DNA of 64,000 nt from Lentzea albida. Its GTDB lineage: Bacteria; Actinomycetota; Actinomycetes; Mycobacteriales; Pseudonocardiaceae. Position numbers and translations under genes: made by a program. Location: contig NZ_FOFV01000010.1 in the NCBI RefSeq assembly GCF_900111005.1, forward strand, positions 283,979 through 347,978, given 5' to 3'. Below, one piece after another: positions 40,598-48,448 of this stretch; the stretch's first letter is position 1; each line of letters begins with the position of its first letter. The notes beneath the pieces are model-generated. The model saw nothing but the letters and a program-made list of their open reading frames with translations. It ran no database searches and had not been told where the DNA came from.

Positions 40598-41877
40598 TAC
40601 TTGGCCGCCTTCTGGGCACCCTCGACCGCTGCCTTCCAGGCCTCGTCAGGGCTCTTGCCCTGCTCGACGGACTGCAGCGCCGGGCTGACGACCGTCTCCT
40701 GGATCTGGCCGTCGGCCGGGCCCTTGTACTGCGCGGCCTTGATCTTCTTGGCCTGCGTGGCGAACAGCGTGCCGGCCTTGACGTCACCGAAGTACGCGTT
40801 GGTCTGCTCGAGCAGCTCCGGCGCGTCGAGCGCCTTGACCTGGCTCGGGAACGTGCCCTTGGCCTTGAACGCCTTGATCTGCTGCTCCGGCGCGGTCAGC
40901 CAGGCGGCGAGCTCGGCGGCCTTCTTCGCGTTCTTGCTCTGCTTCGGCACGGTCAGGTACGAGCCGCCCCAGTTGCCGCCACCGTTCGGGAACGCGTCGG
41001 TGACCGCCCAGAGGCCCTTGTTCTCGGGACCCGCCTGCGACTCCACCACGCCGAGCATCCACGACGGGCAGGTCTTGGTGGCGAACTTGCCGAGCTTGAA
41101 GCCGGTGTTCCACTCGTTGCTGAACGCGCCGAGCCGGGCCGACTGTCCCTTCGCGACAGCCGCGGTCACGGTGTTCCAGTTGGCCTTGATGGCGGTGTTG
41201 CTGTCGATGACCAGCTTGTCGGACTTGTCGTAGTAGCCGGTCTCCAGCTGGTTGTGCATGGCGTTGTAGACCTGCGCGGCGCTGTCGAACCACGCGACAC
41301 CGGGAACCTTGGCGATGAACTGGTCACCGGCCGCGAAGTACGCGTCCCACGTCGTGAAGAGCGCCTTGACGCCCTCGGGGTCGGACGGCAGACCGGCCTT
41401 CTCGAACAGGTCCTTGCGGTAGCACATGGCGAGCGGGCCGATGTCGGTCCCGTAGCCCATGAGCTTGCCGTCCTTGGTGGTGATCGCCTGGGTCTTCCAC
41501 GCGAGCCAGCGGTCGTCCTCGATCTTCGGGCCGATCTCCTTGAGATCGTTGAACTGCCCGGCCTTCGACATGAACTGGCTCAGGTAGCCCTCTTCGACGC
41601 CCTCGATGTCCGCGAGACCGGAGCCCGCACCGAGCTTGGTGAACAGGTTCTGGTGGTGGGGCTGGCCCTGGCCGGTCTTGCGCTGGGTGATCTTGACGTC
41701 CGGGTGAGCGGCCTCGTACTCCTTGAACAGCTCCTCGTACCCGAACTCGTTGAACGTCGCGATCGTCAGCTCGGTCTTTCCATCCGCGGACTGACTGGCC
41801 CCGCCTGACCCGCACGCTGTGGTGACGGCGGCTGTGGTGGCGGCACAGATCAGCACGCTGATCCAACGGTGTCGCAC
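40597..41877 (-). CDS. cebE: cello-oligosaccharide-binding lipoprotein
   Basis: Extracellular solute-binding protein of the cellobiose importer, 426 residues. The GTG start is supported by GAGGAG 7 bases upstream and a lipoprotein signal with lipobox TTAC. The body is a family 1 extracellular binding protein (LTIATFNEFGYEELFKEYEAAHPDV). Two CebR-type operators lie upstream, the nearer 33 bases before the start, and the next gene upstream is a CebR-like repressor. Assignment to cellobiose rests on the operon (bglC, CebR) rather than on ligand residues. Confidence 0.9.
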   Translation of the reverse strand: MRHRWISVLICAATTAAVTTACGSGGASQSADGKTELTIATFNEFGYEELFKEYEAAHPDVKITQRKTGQGQPHHQNLFTKLGAGSGLADIEGVEEGYLSQFMSKAGQFNDLKEIGPKIEDDRWLAWKTQAITTKDGKLMGYGTDIGPLAMCYRKDLFEKAGLPSDPEGVKALFTTWDAYFAAGDQFIAKVPGVAWFDSAAQVYNAMHNQLETGYYDKSDKLVIDSNTAIKANWNTVTAAVAKGQSARLGAFSNEWNTGFKLGKFATKTCPSWMLGVVESQAGPENKGLWAVTDAFPNGGGNWGGSYLTVPKQSKNAKKAAELAAWLTAPEQQIKAFKAKGTFPSQVKALDAPELLEQTNAYFGDVKAGTLFATQAKKIKAAQYKGPADGQIQETVVSPALQSVEQGKSPDEAWKAAVEGAQKAAK

Positions 41878-41909
41878 GGGAGAACTCCTCTGGTCTCGGC
41901 GGCGGGTTC

Positions 41910-41923
41910 TGGGAGCGCTCCCA
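41910..41923. promoter_or_regulatory. CebR operator (TGGGAGCGCTCCCA)
   Basis: Perfect consensus 33 bases upstream of the cebE start, positioned to block transcription of cebEFG-bglC. Confidence 0.92.
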
Positions 41924-42050
41924 GACGGGGAGGAGTGTCGTCCCGGCTTCGAACGTGTGTCAAGACACACTTCCGGCCGCACCAGGCGTTTTCCGGTGCC
42001 GTTGGCTGGGTGACCTGGCTGTTCATGGCTCAGGTCACAGTTGGGAAACC

Positions 42051-42064
42051 TGGGAGCGCTCCCG
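42051..42064. promoter_or_regulatory. CebR-type operator (TGGGAGCGCTCCCG)
   Basis: Second site before cebE, 13 of 14 matches, 141 bases from the first. It lies between cebE and the cebR stop, so it most likely serves cebE. Confidence 0.75.
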
Positions 42065-42263
42065 GAGATGTGACCAATGGGTTAACACTACGTGCTGGGA
42101 TCGGCACGGAACGCGGCACCGGACGCGGTGCCGACGCACCGCGGAAACGGGCGCCGACCGGGTGGGCGACGGGCTCCGCTCGTGGGACGGCACGTGTGTC
42201 AGGGGCACGGCAGAGAGGTGCGTGTGACCGAAGGGCGACGTCCGCCCCGCCGGCGAGGCCGGC

Positions 42264-42328
42264 GGCAGCGTGCACCGCTGGGCAGCGTGCACCGGCGGCA
42301 GCGTGCACCGGTTGGGCAGCAGGCACCG
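42264..42328. repeat. four copies of GGCAGCGTGCACCG
   Basis: Three identical 14-mers (starting 42264, 42281, 42297) and one diverged copy (42315) at 16-18 base spacing, just after the cebR stop. Each contains the palindrome GTGCAC. The remaining part of the 494-base gap to cebE shows only the two operators. Confidence 0.75.
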
Positions 42329-42371
42329 GTTGAGCGGCATGGGCGCGTTCGTCAGCCTGCCGCGCCCACCC

Positions 42372-43394
42372 TCAGGCGCTCGCCCGCCGCACCAGTGAGG
42401 TCGGCAGCAGCAGCGAGGGCGGCAACCCGGAGTCGCCCGCCAGTTCACCCAGCAGCCGCCAGGTCATGGTCCGCCCCAGCTGCTCGACGTCCTGCCGCAC
42501 GGTCGTCAGCGGCGGGGTCGCGGTGGACGCGAGCAGCGAGTCGTCGAACCCCACCACCGCCACGTCCTCGGGCACGCGCAGCCCGCGGGCGTGCAGCACC
42601 TGCAGCACGCCCAGGGCGATGATGTCGGCCGCGACGAACACCGCGTCGAGGTCGGGGGCGCGGCGCAGCAGCTCCTCCATCGCGCCGGCACCGCTCTCCG
42701 GCGTGAAGTCGGCCTCGGCGACGAGGTCCGCGGACAGCCGCGCCTCGCCCAGGCCCCGGCGCCAGCCGCTCAGCCTGTCGAGGCCCGCCGCCATGTCGCG
42801 CGGGCCCGCCACGGTCGCGATCCTCGTGCGGCCGAGCGACACCAGGTGCCGCACGGCGTCGAGGCCGCCGGTGAAGTTGTCCGAGTCCACGAACGGGACC
42901 GTGCCCGCGGCGAGCGGGCGGCCGCCGACCACGACCGGGAGGCCGATCTCCTGCAGCAGGTGCGGCAGCGGGTCGTCGCCGTGCAGGCTCACCAGGAGGG
43001 CGCCGTCCACGTGGCCGCCCGCCAGGTAGGCGAGGAGGTCCTCGTGGTCCTCCGGGCGGCTGAGCATGAGCAGCAGCTGGATGCGCCGCCCGGTCAGTTC
43101 GGCGTGGACACCGCGCATCACGCCCGCGAAGAACGGGTCGCCCAGCACCCTGCTGCCCTGTTCGGACACGATCAGCGCGATGGCGTTCGCCTTGCTGCCC
43201 GCGAGGGAGCGGGCCGCCTGGTTCGGGCTGTACTTCAGGTGCGTGATCGCGGTGTGCACGGCGTCGCGGGCCCTGGCGCTCACGTACTGCTCGCCGTTGA
43301 TCACCCTCGAGACCGTCGACTTGGACACCCCGGCGAGCCGCGCGACCTCCTCGATCCGCGGGCCGGGCCGTCGTTGCCGGTCGATCTCCGTCAT
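42372..43394 (-). CDS. cebR: CebR-like LacI-family repressor of cellulose utilisation
   Basis: A 340-residue repressor with HTH IEEVARLAGVSKSTVSRVING and hinge YSPNQAARSLAGSKANAIAL. The ATG at 43394 (MTEIDRQRRPGPRIEE) is preferred over the ATG nine bases upstream: it aligns with the MTEG start of its paralogue, gives the same length, and lies 7 bases after TACGAT, fitting a leaderless transcript. It precedes cebE in the same direction, separated by 494 bases with two operators. Known CebR/CelR proteins release TGGGAGCGCTCCCA on binding cellobiose; six such sites occur in the window, so this protein (and its paralogue) probably coordinates the cellulose genes. Confidence 0.91.
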   Translation of the reverse strand: MTEIDRQRRPGPRIEEVARLAGVSKSTVSRVINGEQYVSARARDAVHTAITHLKYSPNQAARSLAGSKANAIALIVSEQGSRVLGDPFFAGVMRGVHAELTGRRIQLLLMLSRPEDHEDLLAYLAGGHVDGALLVSLHGDDPLPHLLQEIGLPVVVGGRPLAAGTVPFVDSDNFTGGLDAVRHLVSLGRTRIATVAGPRDMAAGLDRLSGWRRGLGEARLSADLVAEADFTPESGAGAMEELLRRAPDLDAVFVAADIIALGVLQVLHARGLRVPEDVAVVGFDDSLLASTATPPLTTVRQDVEQLGRTMTWRLLGELAGDSGLPPSLLLPTSLVRRASA

Positions 43395-43401
43395 GCCGCT
43401 C

Positions 43402-43407
43402 ATCGTA
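43402..43407 (-). promoter_or_regulatory. -10 element TACGAT of leaderless cebR promoter
   Basis: TACGAT read on the minus strand is 7 bases before ATG 43394. TTCGAA about 18 bases further upstream is a possible -35 box. Confidence 0.45.
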
Positions 43408-43430
43408 GGAGTCCGCGAACATCAATTCGA

Positions 43431-43456
43431 ATGTGACGAAACACCCGCGTGTCACA
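43431..43456. promoter_or_regulatory. dyad ATGTGAC-N12-GTCACAT upstream of cebR
   Basis: Perfect 7-bp arms about 40-60 bases before the cebR start. Spacing is too wide for a CRP site. Possible site for another regulator; tentative. Confidence 0.35.
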
Positions 43457-43464
43457 TCGTGAGA

Positions 43465-43498
43465 GCGCGTTCCCGGCACGCCGGTGTGCCGGGAACGC
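43465..43498 (-). terminator. hairpin terminator after GH9 gene
   Basis: Perfect 14-bp stem (CGCGTTCCCGGCAC and complement) with a six-base loop, located downstream of the leftward GH9 gene and upstream of cebR. Confidence 0.7.
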
Positions 43499-43554
43499 GG
43501 CTGGGTACGGAGCGGGACGCCTGTGCCGCGCAGAACGTCCCGCCCCGAGGTCGG

Positions 43555-46206
43555 TCAGGGCTCCACGCCCCACACGAGGGCACCACCGGTGTGGGCGGTG
43601 ACCCGGTCGAAGTCCGTGAGAGCGCTCACGCGGTAGCTGTGGTCGTCGGACTGGGTGAAAGAGGACCAATCGGACTTCGCTGCCCTCACCTGGATCTCGC
43701 CCGTGCTCGCCCCGGCCGCGAGCGTGCCGGACGCGAACGTCACCTCCAGGTACGCGTCGGCTCCCGGGCGGGCGGTCGCGAGCTTCACGACGCGCACCTG
43801 GACGGAGGCGCAGCCGATCTGCGCCCAGTCGCACCACACCTGGTAGGCCGGCGAGGGTGCGTCACCGGTGAACCAGTACCGGATCGTGGTGCCGGTCAGG
43901 CCGGCCGCCGACGTGCCGCGGTTCGTCAGCTGGAGCGTCGCGCCGACCTGGTTGGACGTTGCCGCGCCGGATCCCCTTTGCTGCACGGTGAGCGTGCTCG
44001 CGACACCGGGGAGCGTGCGTGTCGTGACCGGGGTGCTCGCGGCCGACGCGTTGCCCGCCGAGTCCCGTGCGCGCACCGAGAACGAGTACGGCGTGTCCGG
44101 TGTGAGACCGGTGACCCGGAGGCTCGTCGCCGACGTCGTGCCCGTGACGGTAGTGCCGTTGAGCACGTCGTACCCCGCCACCCCGACGTTGTCCGAGGAG
44201 GCCGTCCAGCTCAGGGTGACGGCGGTGGTCCCGGCGTTGGAAGCGATCAGTCCACTGGGGACGGACGGCGCTTCGCTGTCCGGCACGCCACCACCGGGCT
44301 CGGTGCCCCACACGGTGTTCCCGTCCTGGCGCAGCACGATCCGCTCGGTCTGGGCGACGGTGTTGCCGCTGCCGAGCCCGGCGTGCGACCAGTCGTTGGA
44401 CGGGTCCCACGTGCCGGCGCTGGTGATGCGGAACTGCACCTCCTTGCGGAACGCGGACTGCCCGGCCGGCGCGACGCCCGGACACGGCACGTCCACGTAG
44501 TACACCGAGCCGCTGTGCTGGGTCGGCGCACTCGGTGTGCCGCACTGGTTGTAGTTCGTGGTGACGGTGATCTGGCTCGGCGTCGTCGATCCGTCGAGTG
44601 TGAAGTAGTAGCGCAGCGAGCCGTTGAACGTCCGCGCTGGCCACGCGCTCTTGTTCAGCACGAACGCCTTGATCTCGGTGAACTGGGCGGCGCTCTGGTT
44701 CACCGACGCCTGCACGGTCAACTCGGGGCCGTCCGGGGTCTCCGCGACCGGGAACGACGTGAGCGGCGCGCCGCCGTACTCCCCGTACAACCGGGCGAGG
44801 GCGCCGGTGAAGCCCGCGTTGTAGTCGAGCGCGACCTCGTTCATCACGTAGTCGCTGCGGCTGTCGGTGTAGGCGTCGTTGTTGGTGCTCGGGCCGCCGA
44901 CCAACGCGCCGTACAGCACGTGGCGGCTGACGGTGGGTTCCTGGATGCTGTCGGCCCACGAGCCGTGCGCGCCGCGGTGGTGCGGGTTGCGCGGCGGGTT
45001 GGTGCCGAAACCGACGACGTAGCTCGCGTTGCGCGGGTTGTCGCCCAGCGCGTAGTTGATCTGCCGGACGCCGAAGTCGTGGTAGGTCCGCGCGCGGGTG
45101 CTGTCGCGTGTGGACAGCCAGTCCGAATACGTCAGCGCGGCGAACGCGGTGTTGGCGGCGTACCGCAGCGATCCCCAGCTGTCGAGCACCGCCTGGCCGC
45201 CGGGGGAGTAGCGCACCCGGTTGCCGTTGTGGCCGGTCGTCCAGAAGTCGAGCCAGCGGTTGGCGTCGGTGACGTAGGTCTGCTCGCCGGTCAGCTGTGC
45301 CATCAGAACGTAGGCGCCGTAGGACTTGTCGTCCCACGCGATGGTCCACTTGTAGGAGCGCTCGGAGCTCTGCGGTTCGGTGCCGAGCTTCTGGTACTCC
45401 GCCTTCGCCTTGGTCAGGTAGCTCGCGTCCCCGGTCGCGCGGTGCAGCCAGATCGCGCCCCACACCAGCTCGTCCTGGTAGCCGCTCCACGAGTTGTAGA
45501 AGCTCGCGGCGTCCGTGATGCACGAGCTGTACTTGCCGCGGTAGGTGTCGGCGAAGGTGTAGAGCTGCTTGGCGTGCGTGAGCAGGGTGGCCGAGTAGGC
45601 CGGATCGGTGCTCTGGAAGACCATCGACGCCGACGCCATCGCCGCCGCGTACTCGCCCGCGAGGTCGGAGCCGGGACACGAACTGTCCACTTTGTACGAC
45701 GGACGGGCCATCGGCATGACCTCGGCCGATCCCCACCAGGCGTGGTCGGGGTTGCCCGCGCCGATCTGCCCGTAGACGACGTTCGGGGACGGGTGCGCCT
45801 TGATGATCCAGTCGGTGCCGTGCCTCAGGTTCGCCAGCAGGTGCGGGAGCTGACCGGAACTCGTGTAGGCGGCCCGGTTCTCCACGGCGCCCCACGCGAG
45901 CATCGACATGCTGAACGCGAACGGGAGCCCGAACTTCACGTGGTCGCCGGCGTCGTAGAAGCCACCGGACAGGTCCAGGCCGACGTCCGAACCGTCGCGC
46001 ACGGCCGAGTCGGCGCGCCAGCTCACGCGATTGCCCGCCGGTAGCCGCCCGGACCGCTGGGCGTCGTAGAACCAGACGGACTTCTGCAACGCCTCGCCGT
46101 AGTTGAACGCGGGCGCGGCCGCCGACGGTGCCACGAACGGGCCCGCCATCCCCGCCAGCAGCGCGGCGAGGACGACTGCCACGGCTCTGAACCCGCGAGT
46201 GTGCAC
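43555..46206 (-). CDS. GH9 endoglucanase: GH9, CBM3c, Fn3, CBM3
   Basis: Secreted processive endoglucanase of the Cel9A/E4 type, 883 residues. GTG start with GGAGG 5 bases upstream, signal peptide to about residue 31. GH9 barrel about 33-480 (GGFYDAGDHVKFGLP, NPHHRGAHGSW, DYVMNEVALDYNAGF), fused CBM3c about 490-640 that feeds the chain into the active site, fibronectin III about 645-730, and a C-terminal CBM3 about 734-883 (QIGCASVQV, STGEIQVRAAKSDWSSF). Related actinobacterial enzymes usually end in CBM2; here the terminal module is CBM3 and no poly-Thr linker is present. Divergent from the GH5 gene, each with its own CebR-type site. Confidence 0.93.
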   Translation of the reverse strand: MHTRGFRAVAVVLAALLAGMAGPFVAPSAAAPAFNYGEALQKSVWFYDAQRSGRLPAGNRVSWRADSAVRDGSDVGLDLSGGFYDAGDHVKFGLPFAFSMSMLAWGAVENRAAYTSSGQLPHLLANLRHGTDWIIKAHPSPNVVYGQIGAGNPDHAWWGSAEVMPMARPSYKVDSSCPGSDLAGEYAAAMASASMVFQSTDPAYSATLLTHAKQLYTFADTYRGKYSSCITDAASFYNSWSGYQDELVWGAIWLHRATGDASYLTKAKAEYQKLGTEPQSSERSYKWTIAWDDKSYGAYVLMAQLTGEQTYVTDANRWLDFWTTGHNGNRVRYSPGGQAVLDSWGSLRYAANTAFAALTYSDWLSTRDSTRARTYHDFGVRQINYALGDNPRNASYVVGFGTNPPRNPHHRGAHGSWADSIQEPTVSRHVLYGALVGGPSTNNDAYTDSRSDYVMNEVALDYNAGFTGALARLYGEYGGAPLTSFPVAETPDGPELTVQASVNQSAAQFTEIKAFVLNKSAWPARTFNGSLRYYFTLDGSTTPSQITVTTNYNQCGTPSAPTQHSGSVYYVDVPCPGVAPAGQSAFRKEVQFRITSAGTWDPSNDWSHAGLGSGNTVAQTERIVLRQDGNTVWGTEPGGGVPDSEAPSVPSGLIASNAGTTAVTLSWTASSDNVGVAGYDVLNGTTVTGTTSATSLRVTGLTPDTPYSFSVRARDSAGNASAASTPVTTRTLPGVASTLTVQQRGSGAATSNQVGATLQLTNRGTSAAGLTGTTIRYWFTGDAPSPAYQVWCDWAQIGCASVQVRVVKLATARPGADAYLEVTFASGTLAAGASTGEIQVRAAKSDWSSFTQSDDHSYRVSALTDFDRVTAHTGGALVWGVEP

Positions 46207-46229
46207 GTCAGCCTCCAAGGTCCCGGATC

Positions 46230-46243
46230 TGGGAGCGCTCCCA
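46230..46243. promoter_or_regulatory. CebR operator (TGGGAGCGCTCCCA)
   Basis: Perfect consensus 24 bases upstream of the GH9 start. Confidence 0.92.
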
Positions 46244-46356
46244 GAATTCGGACTGTAACGGTCACGAAGTCCGTGTGACAGAGGCGATTCCGCGTTCGAG
46301 TCGAATCGACGGAACGCCTGTCCGCCTTCCGGGTGGCTCAGTACAGTCCCGAGGCC

Positions 46357-46370
46357 TGGGAACGCTCCCA
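46357..46370. promoter_or_regulatory. CebR-type operator (TGGGAACGCTCCCA)
   Basis: One mismatch to consensus, flanked by GCC and GGC extending the dyad. It lies 18 bases before the GH5 start and 127 bases (about 12 helical turns) from the site before the GH9 gene. Confidence 0.85.
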
Positions 46371-46387
46371 GGCTCAGGAGGTGTGTC

Positions 46388-48448
46388 ATGACCGGAAGGC
46401 GTGTCGCCGCGCTGGCGGCGGCTTTCGTCTCGGTGGCGGCGAGCGCCGGCCTTGCGATCGTGGCTCCCGCCGCCGCGGCGCCGGGTTGCGAGGTCGACTA
46501 CGCGGTTCCCAGCCAGTGGCAGAACGGGTTCACCGCGGCCGTGTCGGTGACGAACCTCGGCGAGCGCGTCGACGGCTGGCGGTTGACCTGGACGTGGCCG
46601 TCCGGGCAGCAGGTGACCCAGGCGTGGAACGCCACCGTCACGTCCTCGGGCGCCGAGGCCACGGCGTCGAACGCCGGCTACAACGCGGTGATCGAACCGA
46701 ACGCCAAGGTTTCGTTCGGCTTCAACGGCAGCTGGTCCGGCACGAACACCGCGCCGCGGTCGTTCGCCCTCAACGGCGTCACGTGCACCGGCGAGCCGGG
46801 CCCCTCGCCGACGACGACCACCACGACGACGACCACCACGACGACGACCGGAAACCCCGTGCCCGGCGACGCCATGGCGCAGGTGGAGGCGATGCAGCCC
46901 GGCTGGAACCTCGGCAACACGCTCGACTCGACCGGGAGCGACGAGACGTCGTGGAGCAACCCGCGTGTCACGGAGGCCTTGCTGGACAACGTGAAGGCGC
47001 AGGGCTTCAAGAGCATCCGCATCCCCATCACGTGGGGCCAGCACCAGGGCTCGGACCACGTGATCGAGGCCGCGTACCTGAACCGCGTCAAGGAGGTCGT
47101 CGGCTGGGCGCTCGCGGACGGCTTCCAGGTGATGATCAACATCCACCACGACTCGTGGCAGTGGATCTCGGCCATGCCGTCGAACCGGACCGGTGTGCTC
47201 ACGCGCTACAACGCGATCTGGACGCAGCTCGCGACCGCGTTCAGGGACTCACCGGGCAGGCTCGTGTTCGAGAGCGTCAACGAGCCGCAGTTCACCGGCA
47301 GCTCGGGTGACGCCCAGAACGCGCAGCTCCTGCACGAACTGAACGCATCCTTCCGCGACATCGTGCGGCGCTCGGGCGGCAACAACGCGAGCCGCCTGCT
47401 CGTGCTGCCCACCCTGCACACGTCGTCCGAGCAGGCCCGGCTCGACGAGCTGGCGACGTCGATCCGAGGTTTCAACGACCCGAACCTGGTCGCCACCTTC
47501 CACTACTACGGCTACTGGCCGTTCAGCGTGAACGTCGCCGGCGGCACGCGCTACGACGCGACCGCGCAGAAGGACCTGACCGACTCCTTCGACCGCGTGT
47601 ACAACACCTTCGTCGCCCGCGGCGTGCCGGTGGTCCTCGGCGAGTACGGGCTGCTCGGGTTCGACCGGCACACCGGCACGATCGAACAGGGAGAGAAGCT
47701 CAAGTTCTTCGAGCACCTCGGGTACTACGCGCGCACCAAGAAGATCACGACGATGCTGTGGGACAACGGCCAGCACCTCGGCCGCACGTCCTTCCAGTGG
47801 AGCGATCCCGAACTCGCCGCGCAGATCAGGTCGAGCTGGTCCACCCGGTCCGGCACGGCGTCGACCGACCAGGTGTTCAGCGCCAGGTCCGGTGCCGTCT
47901 CCGCCAAGACGATCACGTTGAACACCAACGGAACCACGTTCAGCGGCCTGCGCCAGGGCACGACCGAACTGGTGCGCGGCTCCGACTACACGGTCTCGGG
48001 CGACCAGCTCACCCTCACCGCGCCGGCGATGACCCGGCTCAGCGGATCCCGCGCCTACGGCACGAACGCCGTGCTGACAGCGCACTTCTCGGCCGGGGTG
48101 CCGTGGCGGATCAACCTGGTCACCCACGACACCCCGGTGCTGGCGAGCGCGACCGGCACGACGAGCTCGTTCTCGATCCCGACCACGTTCCGCGGCGACC
48201 TGCTCGCCACGATGGAGGCGAAGTACGCGGACGGGTCGAACGCGGGACCGCACAACTGGACGTCGTTCAAGGAGTTCGACCGGGCGTTCGCGCCGAACTA
48301 CACGACCGGCGCGACGACGCTGACCCCGGAGTTCTTCGCCGAGGTCAACGACAACGCGCGGGTGACGCTGACGTTCCACTACTGGAGCGGCGCCACCGTC
48401 ACCTACCACGTCACCAGGTCGGGCAGTTCCGTCAGCGGGAGTCCGTGA
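46388..48448 (+). CDS. GH5 endoglucanase: CBM2, GH5, X2, CBM46
   Basis: Secreted retaining endoglucanase or xyloglucanase, 686 residues. AGGAGG 6 bases before the ATG; signal peptide to about residue 31; CBM2 about 32-132; Thr-rich linker; GH5 barrel about 155-480 (GWNLGNTLDS, acid/base Glu in VFESVNEPQF, nucleophile Glu in PVVLGEYGLLG), resembling subfamily 4. The C-terminus holds an Ig-like X2 module (about 490-575) and a CBM46-like module (about 580-680, ending VTLTFHYWSGATVTYHV). The GH5_4-X2-CBM46 trio is known from Bacillus enzymes acting on xyloglucan and beta-glucans; addition of an N-terminal CBM2 is notable. The 3' end overlaps the convergent esterase by 17 bases. Confidence 0.92.
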   Translation: MTGRRVAALAAAFVSVAASAGLAIVAPAAAAPGCEVDYAVPSQWQNGFTAAVSVTNLGERVDGWRLTWTWPSGQQVTQAWNATVTSSGAEATASNAGYNAVIEPNAKVSFGFNGSWSGTNTAPRSFALNGVTCTGEPGPSPTTTTTTTTTTTTTGNPVPGDAMAQVEAMQPGWNLGNTLDSTGSDETSWSNPRVTEALLDNVKAQGFKSIRIPITWGQHQGSDHVIEAAYLNRVKEVVGWALADGFQVMINIHHDSWQWISAMPSNRTGVLTRYNAIWTQLATAFRDSPGRLVFESVNEPQFTGSSGDAQNAQLLHELNASFRDIVRRSGGNNASRLLVLPTLHTSSEQARLDELATSIRGFNDPNLVATFHYYGYWPFSVNVAGGTRYDATAQKDLTDSFDRVYNTFVARGVPVVLGEYGLLGFDRHTGTIEQGEKLKFFEHLGYYARTKKITTMLWDNGQHLGRTSFQWSDPELAAQIRSSWSTRSGTASTDQVFSARSGAVSAKTITLNTNGTTFSGLRQGTTELVRGSDYTVSGDQLTLTAPAMTRLSGSRAYGTNAVLTAHFSAGVPWRINLVTHDTPVLASATGTTSSFSIPTTFRGDLLATMEAKYADGSNAGPHNWTSFKEFDRAFAPNYTTGATTLTPEFFAEVNDNARVTLTFHYWSGATVTYHVTRSGSSVSGSP

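Noticed and set aside
43431..43456. CRP-like site upstream of cebR
   Set aside because: The TGTGA/TCACA halves are 14 bases apart instead of six, so it is not a normal CRP site; kept only as a generic dyad.
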